Below are positions 24,600 to 37,666 of a stretch of DNA of 64,000 nt, piece after piece. Under the pieces are notes generated by a model. It worked only from the letters and a program-made list of their open reading frames with translations, made no database searches and was not told the origin of the DNA. How positions within the stretch are numbered: the stretch's first letter is position 1; the number at the start of each line of letters is the position of its first letter. Position numbers and translations under genes: made by a program. Origin of the DNA: Isoetes taiwanensis (taxonomy: Eukaryota > Streptophyta > Lycopodiopsida > Isoetales > Isoetaceae); contig JAJEKV010000181.1 in assembly GCA_021234155.1 (NCBI GenBank), positions 308,001 to 372,000 of the forward strand. Direction: 5' to 3'.

Positions 24600-27240
24600 A
24601 TACTTTGAAGCAATTTGGAAAATTTTGTGCATGTGGATGGGCTAAAAGTGGTTGGATTTGGTCGAGGTCACAAAAATTGATTCCCGATGTCATGGGAGTT
24701 ATGCCTTAGTTAGGGAAGCTCTGCAATGAGAAGAAGCGGCGGAGCTAACATGGCTTGTCAGGTTAAAGCTTTTCCTCGCCCGGCTTTCTTACTTTTCTTT
24801 GCATCTAGGCTAGGACTTCATGATCTATATCTCCATTGGTTTTCCTTCTCTTAAAAGGAAAAGAGGCCATTTTGAGGAATGGTAAAGCTCAAAAGCTTTA
24901 GAGATTGAAGAAAGTGAAGCGGAGTTCATGACTGCGGCGGAGTTCATGCACACCATCTCTGTAGCGTCGAGGAAGGCAAATTGAAGTGTTAGGTTATGAT
25001 CTTAGTAGAGTAAAATCCCATTTTAAGCTTTTCGGCAAAACTGCTATTCAAGGAAGTATGGACATTAGAATTGGTTTCATGTATTCTTCTTTCTTTCTTG
25101 GAGTGAGTTCTTTTCATAAGGCAGGCCTCTCATTATATCGTCGCCCTAGTTTTAGCTCTACAATCTTGGCCTATTGGCGGTAGTTTATACACAGTCCAAT
25201 CCAAATTCCATGGTAGGAAAGTTTTCACCACGAATTCATGTCCATTTAATAAGAAAGAGCATGTTTTGGTCGAGGGATTTTTTTATACTACTTAGAGTAG
25301 CTTTGGACATGGAGAACAGCTGTATCACGGCATATAAATGTTGCTAGAGTCTTTTATCCAGAAATATTAGTTTTGTTGCGGGTCTTCTCATAGTTCTCAC
25401 TTCAGGGTACTCCTTAAAGCCTATGCTTAATAATTTTAAGCTTCAAAATTTATTAACATGTTTATATTATATCTGAGGTGTTTTGGATATGGTTGGTGGC
25501 CTTTTCATAAAGCGTTTGAGTGGAACACACCCAAGCATGTGGTGGCACAGTACTATAGTTCATGTCCCTTTTAGGTATCTATTGCCCTCCACTTTATAAC
25601 TCATGAAATTAATAGATTTCTAAATGCCATTTTTCTTATAGCAGGGAGCCTTCATGAAAGGATGCGGCCAAAGAGAGTTTGTCAAGAATTCAGTTTTCTT
25701 GATTGTTATGGATAATAGTTTCTCATATTATGTGCCGGATATAGCCGTGACTTTTCCTCTATATCTTGGGTCTAGGGCTCTCACTTGATTGCCACTTCAA
25801 TTAGTGCATAGCGCGAACAGTTTTAGACAGCAGCCCACTCTCTTGGCCGGTGACAACAAATTGGGTTTTGAAATGACTTCTTCTAAGCTTCGGTAAGGAT
25901 GCCAACTTGAAGATCTTTGAAAGCGTTGAAGAATTAGGTGGAGTTTAGGCGTCACATTGCAAAGGCATCTGGAATTCTAATAAGGACAAAGGGGAGCTTT
26001 TACATTTGTATTATCTGGCGGTTCTCTTATTAGTGCATTAGGGTAAGAGCATTTCTCAATTATTAAGTTAAAAAGCATTTGGTGCATGAGTGACCCGGAG
26101 GAAAGCTCTTTGCTTTTAGATTGCATATGCATCGAGAGATTCATATCTCATGCATTTGATGTTTTAGTTTTTGATCATGTATAAAAGGGAGTTTCCTTTT
26201 ACGTCATCCATTTAATCATGTGCATTTAGTTGCTCCTTGGATTTTACTAAGTTAGTGTGATATGTCATCATGGTTAACGTGGGATGTGAAATTGTAAAGG
26301 TCAAGCTGCCCGGAGATCTTTGTGAATGATGCACTTCAAGTGTGGAAAAATATTCACGATCTTTGAATCTCCGGACTTCTCCCGGGGAACAAGTGGGATA
26401 TGAAAGGTATATATCTTTTCTACAATACTTAGATGATGCAAGGAAGAACATAAATAATTTGATAAATTACGATTTATTTCCTATAGTACTTGCGGATGTG
26501 TCAAATGGAGCCTTCCAGTTCTTAAGACATCTGCCTTGGAAAGAGCGTCATTGTGAATCCACTTAATTACGGATCCTCAGTTACTCTACGATAAATTTTC
26601 ATCTTGATGGCTCCTTCAAACCCGGGCACTTGATAGCGATGATTAATTCAAAAAGACCTCATCTTTGCTTGGCAAGAGACAAAATCGACTTTTCAAGAAT
26701 TAGTAAGCAGGAATATGGATGGTGGCAAATAGAAATGGTATGGCTTCGTGGTTCTCCTCCACCTTCAATGCATACGGAGAACGAGACAATGGATCATACC
26801 ATCTTTGAAACACAAGCAAATTCAAGTGCTAAATCCCGAAGAGGCTGAGGAAATGGCTAATGGGAAATGGCAAAACTATTAAACTCCTTACCAAGACTTT
26901 CATGGTGAGAGCGACGAGGTCAACAAATTGAAGAACTTGTGGATAAGTTTCAGACTTCGGATGCTTTAAAGAAGGAGAAGACCTATTTGAAACAAATGTA
27001 AATCTCGAGGGATCGAAGGATAGAGTCAACATCGGCTCCTATTAAGCTGTCAGGAAGAACATGATGATGAGTAAGGGATAAATCATGGAAGCGATGTGCC
27101 ATGGCAACAAAGCGGGAATACGAGAATCAAGCTGAATACACAAAATAATGGGCTTATTTGAATGAGAAAATGCCACTTCTTGCATGGTGTTCATGCAAAG
27201 AGTTTTGTCACCGAAGTCATCGGCGCCATGTCTGATAGGT
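24600..27240 (+). pseudogene. Degenerate coding-like region between the direct repeats
   Basis: Several plus-strand open stretches read like decayed protein, for example 26342-26566 (with YISFLQYLDDARKNINNLIN) and 26630-26848 (with ARDKIDFSRISKQEYGWWQI). Around 25740 one frame reads VPDIAVTFPLYLGSRAL. The layout, a globular region followed by a short W-W-rich segment and a charged tail, is loosely like plant-mobile-domain proteins found in transposable elements. I could not match a diagnostic motif, so the family is a guess. Flanking direct repeats suggest the whole is a decayed mobile element. Confidence 0.2.
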
Positions 27241-27242
27241 TT

Positions 27243-27450
27243 GTATAATAGTCCTTTTTCCTACCATTAATGTCTTTGCGAGCATTTTGAAAGTGGAAAC
27301 ATTTTTATTTTGTAACTAAAACTAGCCTTGTTTTTGATAGCATTGATATAAAGGGACTTCCTTAATACAAATTAAATCCTGAGCAAAAAAACATTATCAA
27401 AGGCTTGTAATTTACGTAAAAGTAATCAAGCGTGCTTTTGACTAGTTCTT
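27243..27450 (+). repeat. 200-bp direct repeat, right copy
   Basis: Second copy of 24375-24575. It is followed by cttctttttttta and then LINE-like sequence. Confidence 0.75.
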
Positions 27451-27790
27451 CTTTTTTTTAATTTTGAAGGCAGAGAATTTTATATTAATACAAGGAAGAC
27501 GGTAATTATTGGTGCCACGAGGAGCCTCCGATTGTTATCACATTTGCGGATTTGATGAGTTGTAAATGAGAGTGAATGGTTATACAAAATTTGCTTTTGC
27601 TTTCGAGATAACATGCTTTAGATGTAAGCACCCTAAAATCGCATTTAAAGTTTTGTAGTTTTGTAATTATCACTTTGATCGACCAAATGCATTGCCGAAA
27701 CATTTTCCAATCTATGAACCACCTTCCTTCATAAAAGGATAGGAAGACAACTGGTTTAGTAAGCCTAGTCATGAAAGGGCACTATATCAT
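27451..27790 (-). mobile_element. LINE-like 3' end fragment
   Basis: A T run at 27452-27460 is followed by attttgaaggcagagaattt and ttatattaatacaagg. Read on the minus strand this is a typical plant LINE tail: tattaatataaaattct...tgccttcaaaat then poly-A. The tail resembles the start of the better supported insertion at 57085. A minus-strand frame 27506-27772 (88 residues) has no diagnostic motif. No target duplication was found, so the left end on the minus strand is uncertain. Confidence 0.45.
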
Positions 27791-28618
27791 ATGTCCAGAG
27801 CACTATATATTTTTGCTTATTCACGGATAGGTACATAGAAGGTGCCATGGGGTGCAATTGAGGACAATATCTATCAAAGCATGAACCATATATACGACAA
27901 AGTTTAAAGATATGTTAGAGATGAAGATACTAAAACAATGGGATGTCCACTCAAGGGAGGTGGAGGCCACCCTCATCCTTGACAACTGATGTGTGCCTAC
28001 AAAGTTAAAGATTGGGATAGTATCCCTACGTGTGGCAAAGTCCTAGGCGCTTCCATGATTTTCGGTCCAAAATGATTTTCGGTTCATTGAAAATATTCTA
28101 GCAGCAATGAGTTTTTTTTGCATCTAATTGACAGAACCCGAGGCAAATTGCTTCTACGATTTTTGTAAGGATTTATAGTAAAAAGCCCGATTGATTTATA
28201 CATGAAATCTGAAGAAGCTTTATTCTTTATGCACATTACAATTTAATCTGAAAATCAAGCTGTAGAAGTAATGAGGAGAAATTTAGTGGTTTGCTTGACG
28301 GTTCGATGCGACATAAATGTAAGAACTCACATGACATAGTCGGTAGCGTCCTCCTCGGCGTTATCATCAGGATGGATTGGGTCCTCCCATTGTTTTCCCA
28401 ATCAAATCATCCAAGAAGCTGGCCTGTACGTGTAATGTCTTAGAGGTCATTCTTGCATCACGGTGCCGGGCGGAAACCGCGATATGAAGAAGCTAGCTCC
28501 CTTGCTTAATTTGTTCCGGGTCTCCTTGGGATGTGGAGGATATCCACGAAAACTCTACCCGATCTTGGTGTTAAGGCTTCAGGCGTATTGAAGGAAACAT
28601 TCTTATCGGTTCTCTGAG
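27791..28618. other. Unassigned
   Basis: No repeat or gene recognised. On the minus strand, frames near 28340-28420 (EDPIHPDDNAEEDATDYVM then stop) and 28506-28640 (with NTPEALTPRSGRVFVDILHI) look protein-like and may be parts of a decayed coding region running into the minisatellite. Confidence 0.3.
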
Positions 28619-29112
28619 TGGCATTCACATTGCTTCTAGGTGGCATGTTTGAGCCACCTTGGCATGTTGAACCTAGGTGGCACATTAGACTGCGTGGCAT
28701 TTTGGAGCCTAGGTGGCATGTTTGAGCCATCTTGGCATGTTGGAATACGTGGCATGTTTGGAACACCTTGCAATGGTTCGAGCCAAGTGGCATGTTGGAG
28801 CCCTAGGTGGCGTAATTTGGGCCAGTGGCATGTTTGAGCCACCTTGTTTAAATTTGGAAACCCTAGAGTGGCATGTTGGAAGACCCGCATTAGCATGTTT
28901 AGGCCACCAAGCGTAATTTTGGGGATCGCGTAATTTGGAGCCCACATGGCATCAGTACAGGAGCCACCTTGGCATGAATTAGAATAGCGTCGTACTCGTG
29001 TTTTAAGCCACCTTGGCATAATGTAGCCTAGGTGGCATGTTGGGCTTAGATGTGGCATTTGAACCTAGGTGGCATGTTTGAGCCACCTTGGCATGTTTGA
29101 GCCTAGGTGGCA
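28619..29112. repeat. 19-bp/38-bp minisatellite
   Basis: About 490 bp built from 19-bp units of two alternating kinds: GGCATGTTTGAGCCACCTT and GGCATGTTGGAGCCTAGGT. The pair makes a 38-bp higher-order unit. Each kind contains a small palindrome (GCCA...TGGC or CCTAGG). Units in the middle (28760-29030) are more diverged. The four overlapping open frames here, up to 140 residues (28636-29058, minus), are read-through of the repeat; 38 bp is not a multiple of three. Confidence 0.9.
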
Positions 29113-31000
29113 CCGAGAGAGGGTGCACCTCTATATATGGACGGATGGCGTAATGCGTTCGGTCTAAAAAACCCTATATATCACGGCTTTGGAGTAGAAA
29201 AACCTATACCATCACGGGTTTTCGAACTAACATACATTATAGCCCCTACATCAATAGATTCACGATTGGTTGGCAAATTATATAATCCTTTTCGGAGCTT
29301 TGTACCTTCGTGAGGACATAGGTCTAGAGTTCCATTTAGAATAAAATCACGAAGCAGAATGCAAAGCGTTGCAATACACGGAATAGGCTGGAATGGGCCG
29401 GTCTTGAGATGAATCTGCTAGAAAGGTAAAAAGCGAAGGCTGGAAATATAAAAAAGGATCTGACGCTCCTTCCATCGGATGGTCAAAGGAAAAGCGGGGG
29501 CAAAGCGGGGCAAAACCTGAAGTTAGATTCCGCGTCTACGCCCGGTGCTTGCAGGACCGAAATCATTAGTGGGTTGCAAAAGCATTTTGTTTTGGTGGAA
29601 TACTGACTAAAGCTATCCATGCGGTAGAATCAGCGTATTGGCTAAATGTGTTCTTAGTAATACTCATGTCTACATAGGCGATACGCTCTATTAGCTCCAC
29701 TTCGGTGGATAAGAAGTTATTAGCGATATCGTCCCGAGGAAGTTTTATTTAGAATTGGTTAGGGTGATTGGTCGGGGTAGCTTAGTGAATGCATTAGACC
29801 TAAGGCATTTGTGGTGGTCTTGGTATGTTGGATTTTCACCTCAAGCTGAAGATGATGATATCAAAGTTTATTTGGAGGATTTTTGTTTAGTGGGATGATT
29901 CTCTGGCACGAGGTTGTTGGTCGTCCCGATTCGGCATTGTCTCCCATTTCGCAAAGCCCACCATTAAGCCCCTCCTTCCTTTGAGAGCTTGCTTTATCAT
30001 ATGCATCCCAGGTATCTAATGCGTCTCCTACAAAGGGGTTACTTTCATTTACTTGGGACAACTGTCGGTCTTTTCTATATCAATCTGAGGCATGTCTTGA
30101 GTTGTCCATTCCATCTTTGGTGGATTCCTTTCGCGAGGACACTCTAGAGAATGTGCCTCTAAGTGTGGTTGTTCATCGAGAACACAACGGCGATGGATAA
30201 GCATTTGGTATAAACACTATTGCAGCTTGGTAGTCACGGTCATCTCATGTCGCGGAAGCATTTAGAACAAAGTTCTTGTTATGTCTGAGATGGGGCTGAG
30301 TAATCACGGAATCATATTAACATTGTTGCCGCGAGGATTACAGTCCCGCAGTTAGGGTAAGGTAGAGTATGGGGTTGCCATCGGGATATCCGGCCGAGAG
30401 TACGGTTTTGTGTCTAATACAGTAGCCATGCCACCTTGTACATGCAATCATCTCCATCTAATAGGTGGCATCTTGAGGTCTCATTACAATGGAAAAGTGT
30501 TTGGATATGGGTATGGGATAAGGCTGCTTCATCCCAAAGTAGTGGTTTTGTGGTGGCAAGTGATCCATAGATGCCTCGAGGTGTGAGGTTGGTCCATAAA
30601 ATGGATATGTCCCGGATTTGAGCTCATCCTTTATGCACGCAAAGGGTTGAGAGTATTGAGCATTGTTTTTCTTGTGTGAAGGCGGCCGGCGGAACATAGT
30701 GCTTAGTTGTTATTTCTTGTACGTCGATCTAGCGGTAAATTTTTGCTTGCTATCTATCTGATGCTTGGCCCAAACCTACGAGCTTGAGCTTTTCATCTGC
30801 GCATGTGGCTGGTTTATGGTCAATGGAAAGAGGCGAGGTTGTTTATCTTTAAGAGCGTGAATCTGCGGGGATGAGATTGTTCTTAACCCGATTAGAGCAA
30901 AATAAAATTGTTATGGCTTACAATTTGTTTCTTCTCTTGATCAAGAGAAAGAAGAATACGGATCCCAGCATACTACCTTTAGATAGCAATACGTAACTGG
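29113..31000. other. Unassigned, with protein-like minus-strand frames
   Basis: The array is followed by a TATA-like run (ctctatatatgg at 29129) on the plus strand. On the minus strand, frames 30458-30697 (with YSQPFACIKDELKSGTYPFY) and 29861-30061 (with NPFVGDALDTWDAYDKASSQ) read like normal protein rather than noise. They could be two pieces of one decayed or spliced gene. I recognise no family. Confidence 0.25.
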
Positions 31001-31952
31001 NNNNNNNNNNNNNNNNNNNNNNNNNNNNNNNNNNNNNNNNNNNNNNNNNNNNNNNNNNNNNNNNNNNNNNNNNNNNNNNNNNNNNNNNNNNNNNNNNNNN
31101 NNNNNNNNNNNNNNNNNNNNNNNNNNNNNNNNNNNNNNNNNNNNNNNNNNNNNNNNNNNNNNNNNNNNNNNNNNNNNNNNNNNNNNNNNNNNNNNNNNNN
31201 NNNNNNNNNNNNNNNNNNNNNNNNNNNNNNNNNNNNNNNNNNNNNNNNNNNNNNNNNNNNNNNNNNNNNNNNNNNNNNNNNNNNNNNNNNNNNNNNNNNN
31301 NNNNNNNNNNNNNNNNNNNNNNNNNNNNNNNNNNNNNNNNNNNNNNNNNNNNNNNNNNNNNNNNNNNNNNNNNNNNNNNNNNNNNNNNNNNNNNNNNNNN
31401 NNNNNNNNNNNNNNNNNNNNNNNNNNNNNNNNNNNNNNNNNNNNNNNNNNNNNNNNNNNNNNNNNNNNNNNNNNNNNNNNNNNNNNNNNNNNNNNNNNNN
31501 NNNNNNNNNNNNNNNNNNNNNNNNNNNNNNNNNNNNNNNNNNNNNNNNNNNNNNNNNNNNNNNNNNNNNNNNNNNNNNNNNNNNNNNNNNNNNNNNNNNN
31601 NNNNNNNNNNNNNNNNNNNNNNNNNNNNNNNNNNNNNNNNNNNNNNNNNNNNNNNNNNNNNNNNNNNNNNNNNNNNNNNNNNNNNNNNNNNNNNNNNNNN
31701 NNNNNNNNNNNNNNNNNNNNNNNNNNNNNNNNNNNNNNNNNNNNNNNNNNNNNNNNNNNNNNNNNNNNNNNNNNNNNNNNNNNNNNNNNNNNNNNNNNNN
31801 NNNNNNNNNNNNNNNNNNNNNNNNNNNNNNNNNNNNNNNNNNNNNNNNNNNNNNNNNNNNNNNNNNNNNNNNNNNNNNNNNNNNNNNNNNNNNNNNNNNN
31901 NNNNNNNNNNNNNNNNNNNNNNNNNNNNNNNNNNNNNNNNNNNNNNNNNNNN
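31001..31952. other. Assembly gap (952 N)
   Basis: Undetermined bases. An apparent 348-residue minus-strand frame spanning 30941-31987 is only a run of X and has no meaning. Confidence 0.98.
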
Positions 31953-32860
31953 GATATTATATATCTGGAAAATAACTCCATAGTCATATGTTAGTAGATC
32001 AAATGTCTCTATACAAAGATTTCTTTGTCTTATTATATATTACTGGCTTATGGCAATCTTGTGTTGCCGTGCTTTTATAAATAATTTGAAGGGTGGTGTT
32101 TTACTGCTTAAAGAAATAATTCTGAAGGGGTGGTGTTTCCATTGTTAATATCTTTGTTTCTATATGATAGCTTTTGCAGATGATTTTTCATCAAGCAATT
32201 ACTACGCTAGGAATATATGCAAATTTGTGTTGTATAACTGCTACAATCCAAAGTAGAACTACCCTTTTACTTATCTACCATTTGAACCCAAATTGTCAAG
32301 ATTGTTAATAGAAACGATGATTTACATTAATGCTTTTATATAACCTTTTTTATCAATTGAATAATAGGTCAATCTAAAATCCAATAGTTGGAGGAGAAAA
32401 GGTTTGAACTGGGTTGGAAGAAAAGGATCAATTTGATCTTGCTAAAACATTTCCATGTTGTCTGCCTTTGTTTGAGCTTTCTCCTAAAAGTAAGGGCTGA
32501 TACTAGAGGTAGAGTCGTTGTTAATATATAAATGGAATCTTTTATTGCCATTGATTATATATGGTACAGCATGGCATTTGAAATTCAAGAAAATGGCTTC
32601 AAACTAATCGACATTTTGCTACAAATATGGAGGATGCATGCATATTTTAGATATGGTCATAGATCTATAGGATATAGTTTGTTAGTTGTGGTCCCATTGT
32701 GACGATTTGGGATCAAGTCCATCAACACTTACTCATTACAAAACGATAAAAATCCATATCTTCTTACTATTATATCGAAGATAAATTAATCATTAAAATC
32801 AGTGTTAATCGAGAGTATTAAAGAGATGAGAGAGACTACAATCAAGGAAATCCCATCGGC
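31953..32860. other. AT-rich, nothing recognised
   Basis: AT-rich sequence right of the gap. I see no coding motif and no match to other parts of the window. Confidence 0.4.
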
Positions 32861-32869
32861 CAACTCCGC

Positions 32870-33180
32870 TAAAGCACAACATGTCACAGAAGAAAGCCAC
32901 GGGCATCTCTACTAGAAACACAAAATGGAGTCATAGTGCTTGCTCTAAAGAAAGAAAGCCACATCTGGACTTCTTCACTAAAAGCAAAAACATGAGCCCT
33001 GTGCCGACCACATCAGGCATCTTCACTAAAAGCGTGACATGACAATGTTGTACATCAAATGCTACAAAATACATCAAATGTAACTTTGAGGTGTAACCAT
33101 TATAGTTGGGATTAAAAACCTCGCTTTTGGGTTTCGAGGGAAAAACCGCGGTAATAGAAACACTAATTAACTTTGTGTGC
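32870..33180 (+). repeat. Fragment of the 44-46-kb repeat family
   Basis: Contains gaaagccacatctggac...cactaaaa and then accattatagttgggattaaaaacct...gaggGAAAAACC.CG, both of which recur at 44620-44690, 43500-43570 and 49860-49900. It is a dispersed repeat, perhaps an LTR fragment. Confidence 0.5.
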
Positions 33181-34863
33181 CCTTTACAACTACAAAGGCA
33201 GAAGCGGCTTCATAGCCATTTATCTACACTAAATGGCATCCCTTGCTCTCCACCTCTTCCCGGCAGCACAACTTTGTGGGCAATACGTGTTAAATCTGAA
33301 TGGCTTCGTTGTAGGCGGTTTGAAGGCCCGATCTATAGCGAGCGATACCGCCAAATCCTTGAGCCTATATTTTCCTTCCTGTTCCTTACTTTCAATAACA
33401 CCATCGTGTTTGCCTTGTTATAAACATATTCCTCTTGGCTGGATCCTTTTAACTTTCACTGTGAATCCCCTCATGAACCCTTCCTCGATTCTTTCTGCGA
33501 GAAAGGAGGGACCTTTAATCACGACTTTTCTTCCAACGGAGCAGCTATTCTGACAGCAGCTAATGACTCTTGTATTACTATGTCATGATTTGTTTTCTTC
33601 AAGCTTGCTCAGCATTACTTGAGTTTGCCTTGAGATATATTGCCAAAGCAGCTCAGAACCCTTTGTTTTCCTTTGTTGTGCACCGTCCTAGCGGAACCGC
33701 CGAGAAATTAAAGACACGGCTAAAACTCAGAGATCCTCTTAGTTTTTGTAAGCTTTTTATGCTTTCCTAAATTTCAACAAAGAAATTGCAATTTGATGCG
33801 GTGACATTTCTCTTTATATATGAGCTTTCGAAGAATAGGCTAGAAAACTTCAAGAAGGTGAATAAAAGCTTTTTAGTCTAGGGGAACTCTAAATTCCTAT
33901 AGCACGTACTTTTCGAAAGTTCTAGAAAAAATTACCTCCTTCAAACGTTTTGTGCTCACACATGTTCAATTTATATTATATTTCTTGATAAACAAAAACA
34001 TATACACTTGACACGCCCTTTACCTTCACAATACAAAATTATATATTAGAATAATAGGCTATGTATAGGTAAAAATTGGCCTCTTGAGGGGCATAGGGAG
34101 TTTGTTTTGTAGAAGACTAACTTCATTATAAGTAAAATCATTGGAACTACCTAGAAATAAAATGTAGAATATCAAGAATCTTTGCAAGTTTGTAGTGTCT
34201 GCTTGTGATTGTGTGGAATCCAATTCACGATTGGTTCATAGTCTTTGTTATGGAAATCCATTTTGTATGAAGCGGATAAGACAAATGCTACTGCTTTCAA
34301 GATAAATGTCATCATTCATTATTAAATTATGATGCTTTAAAAGTTCTGTTGAAGCTTGTTAATTGATGGAACTTTATAGCTAAAGTTCAATTCTTGATAA
34401 TAACCGAGTAATCACCAACAATTTTCTATTCCGGATTCTGGCCCGATGGTATCACCCTCCCCATCAACATGACCTTCCTTCCCTCAATCACGAGAAAGAA
34501 CCAATGAATCATGCAGGTGTTCCTAGAATCCCCCCTCAAAAAAAAATATGGTTGGACGTAATATCCCACCTTACATGCACCATTACTGGGTCTGATTCCC
34601 TTACTAGGCATAATGGTTTAGTGCATAAACACCAACTACTATATAACTATGACATGCGAGCATGTACCATGCTTCTCTTTGAACCATCATTTCCTAAGAG
34701 CTCAATATTTATTGGTTTTGATGCACACAAGTCACAATCTTCAACGCCACTATAATTTATTTTAATTTCCTTTTCTTTACTGCCTTGCCCTTGGAATTTT
34801 TCTTTCATATTCTTGGTGTGGTTGTGATTTACTTTGGATTGTCCTCACGTTAGGGGGCAATTT
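33181..34863. other. Unassigned
   Basis: Open frames of about 105 residues overlap in two frames at 33106-33553, and neither has a motif. The rest is AT-rich. A purine-rich run, gttagggggcaa, at 34850 could be a polypurine tract for the LTR-like sequence that follows. Confidence 0.3.
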
Positions 34864-35650
34864 GTTAGGGAGAGAGTGAGTTTTGGCGCAGCAGAGTGTA
34901 ATGCGGAAGCGGTCGGCGATAAACTCTGTGGAGAAAAAGATAGATTTCCTCATAATTTAAGCTAGCGAGAATTATTAATGAAAAACTGGTTCTAGCCAAA
35001 AATGTGAAGAATTCCATGGTTTTATTGGAAAAATTCACGAGAATTTTTTATATCGGAGAAATTTTGATTTTAATAGGTAGTGCAAGGGTTCCCAATTTGT
35101 TATTTCAGCGATTACAGGTTTATCTAAACATCTATTTATAGCTTCTAGTTCTTTTTTTAAATTGGTGGGAAACTTTTAATATTTTTCAAAGTGATTATGG
35201 ACCAAGTTTTTTGACCTTTAGATGTCCCTTTTTCTTTTTCTTTTTTAAGAGTTGTGGGAAAACTCATTACATAAGCCCTCTTGAAAGAAGAACCATTCTA
35301 TGAGTTGAGGTTGTGCCTTCTTTTATTTTCTATTTAATAGAGTATATAGAGGGATGAGAGAGATAGAAAGAAGAGAAAAGAGCTAGAAATACAAGAGATT
35401 CCCACATTTATCAGTATTTTGCCCATAAATGCAAATTGGGAGTTTTTCTTGACCAACTTTTATATGTGAACAGTCAGGTTCAGGAATGTTTTATATTATT
35501 GGGGTGTTTGGAGTGTTTTCATATTTAAGGGGGTCTCATGGAAGGTCTTGTCCCTGAACAAAGGTTAATAAAGATCAAACATCAGTAAACAGACCTTAGC
35601 CGAGACTCACTCGTTTCTCCTGAATTAAAATAAAGGGTCATCGGGTTCCT
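34864..35650 (+). repeat. Possible LTR
   Basis: Begins TGTTAGGGAGAG just after a purine-rich stretch, as 3' LTRs do. It contains a TATA-like element (agagtatatagaggga near 35341) followed by a purine-rich leader. No partner LTR and no internal coding domain could be found upstream, so this would be a fragment or a solo LTR. Low certainty. Confidence 0.25.
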
Positions 35651-37666
35651 GGATAATCAGCATAGAATCCTCTCTGAAGTGGATCTAAGTTTATGGAAGG
35701 TGGCAGAGGCGAATTGAAGGAGTAGGCGAGGGATAAAGATGGATCTGAATCACCGATAGGTGCACCTCTTACCCTTATATATGGAGATCAAGGAGCCTTT
35801 GAAAAGGTAAAGGTACATAGGCCTTTTTAGGGTCTCAACCTTTTCGAGTTCCATAAATATTTCAATGGTTCAAGTTCCCATCTGACTATCTTATTCTTGC
35901 TTTCAGAACCCTCCCAGAACCATCATATGGTCTTTGTGAGGTTTTCAAGAGATATTCAAAGGCAAGTACTGTCTACTCCATATATCGTCTCCCTTGTAGC
36001 TCCGGCCTTTCCCTTTGCCAAATGGATGGCAGTGCCAGTCCTAGAACCCATGTAGGCTTTCATTACATGGCAGTAGCATTGGGGATAAGTTGCTAAGTAG
36101 ATGGACTCGAGAGGCATGTGAGGGCCGAGGATCTATCCGGTGTTACCAACATAAGCCATTGAGGATGAATGCCATGCGATTCCGGACCTCTCCAACATTC
36201 AATCATATTACGGGCATGGTATATCCAATTGGTTTTAGGGCCAGCCTTTGCAAATGGAAGCCCTTCATATAAACATAAGGTAGTTGTGCTTTTATGCTAT
36301 ATATTTGCTAAGTTGCTCATAAATGATACCCTCTTACTGAATTGGAATAGCAAATGAAAATGAAGAGGAGGTGTCGGGACAAATCAACCAAACGAAAGAC
36401 TTGACCCGCGCTAACGTTATTTGTACTTATTGTTTTTAAATGGCGGATATTGACCACCAAGTGTGTGCGGACACTTAGATGCCACTTGAAATTGTTTAAC
36501 AATGATAAATCCTTCAAATGCTTTTTGAGAAGAATGGGCTGGATTCGAGTTCCCTAAATAGACTCCCTGGTAGAAGTAATTGTCTCTATTATTTAGTTCC
36601 ATTTGTGAATTTGGGAAGTTGAATTTGGTTGCTTATCTATATTACCTATCACATCTATACAATTTTGAAAAGAAGGCGATGCGATTGGGAAGTGAAAAAC
36701 ATTCAAGACTATTTATGCATGAGTTCTCACGTTTTCATGGGTGGCATATCGCTTCAGTAGTCATTTGAACATGGCATACCTTGTCAACCATATGATGTCT
36801 TATTTTCAAGGTTGGCAGAACAATCATCGAGGCTAAATTATGCTTGGCCCGGCATAAGTTGGATCACTATATCTTAGTTGTAGAATGCGGCAATTTTTTT
36901 TTGGAGCTTCACTTTAATCTCCCATGGAGGAGTTGGTTAAATCATGGCCTTCCGGAAAGTGGGTTGGTGCTTTGGTCCAGCCTTTCATGGCTGCATTTTA
37001 TGGTCGGGACTAATGGTAAAATGTAGTAGTAGGCATTTTCATCAATGGTTTGTCTACTTTTTAGGGTTGGTCGTTCCATCAAACATTATTGCTAATGAAT
37101 TTGCACCCATTTTGGACTAGGCCTTTCTATCAAACATTCTTTTGCTAATGAATTTGCACCTACAAGAGCACTATCTAATGTAGTTTTACACTTTAGACAA
37201 AGCCCGAGAAGATTTAGATGTTGCTACTTGTGGAAACAAGTAGTGGTGATATTGGTTTCCCAATGTAGGGATATCAAATATTATGTAGAGCATAGTTAAT
37301 TTATTTGCATAAATAGCATCAAATAGAAGAGCAGTATTTCTTCATAAAATAGCGTTCATTAACAGAGCAAATATTCCAAAGGCTCTAGAAAAATCCTCTA
37401 GGCTATGTTACTTGGAGGAAAAAGAACATACAATGACTAGATTCAAAATATTAGATACCTTGGACACAGTTTTGAATTTGTTTTAGTCCAATATCACAAA
37501 GAATATAAACAAGTTTCTAATGTAACAAAGGGTTGCCTTCTATACCAAGTTAACACAATAGTAAAAGTATAGATCAACATTGAAGAAAATGAGTGCTACC
37601 GATTTGAGAACTCAATTTGATATCTAACTAGTTATGGTGGCGGCGTTAGTGTGTATTTGAAGCGGT
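35651..37666. other. Unassigned spacer before copy 2
   Basis: No gene recognised. A region at 35758-35790 (aggtgcacctct...tatatatgga) resembles 29118-29140 and may be a shared promoter or LTR piece. The short open frames at 36090-37026 show no motif. Confidence 0.35.
37068..37163 (+). repeat. Tandem pair of about 50 bp
   Basis: Two units share catcaaacatt...gctaatgaatttgcacc, about 50 bp apart. Confidence 0.65.

Noticed and set aside
28636-29058. 140-residue minus-strand frame rich in Met, Pro and His
   Set aside because: It is translation of the 19/38-bp minisatellite. Other frames and the plus strand are equally open.
28619-29112. Possible CRISPR-like array
   Set aside because: Units are contiguous with no unique spacers, and the genome is a plant.
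30941-31987. 348-residue minus-strand open frame
   Set aside because: It is a read-through of the N gap; only a few residues at each end are real.
33106-33553. Two overlapping frames of about 105 residues
   Set aside because: Overlapping in different frames, no motif, and partly inside a dispersed repeat.
34864-35650. A full copia-type retrotransposon ending here
   Set aside because: No integrase, reverse transcriptase or RNase H motif was found upstream, and no partner LTR; only a possible LTR is reported.
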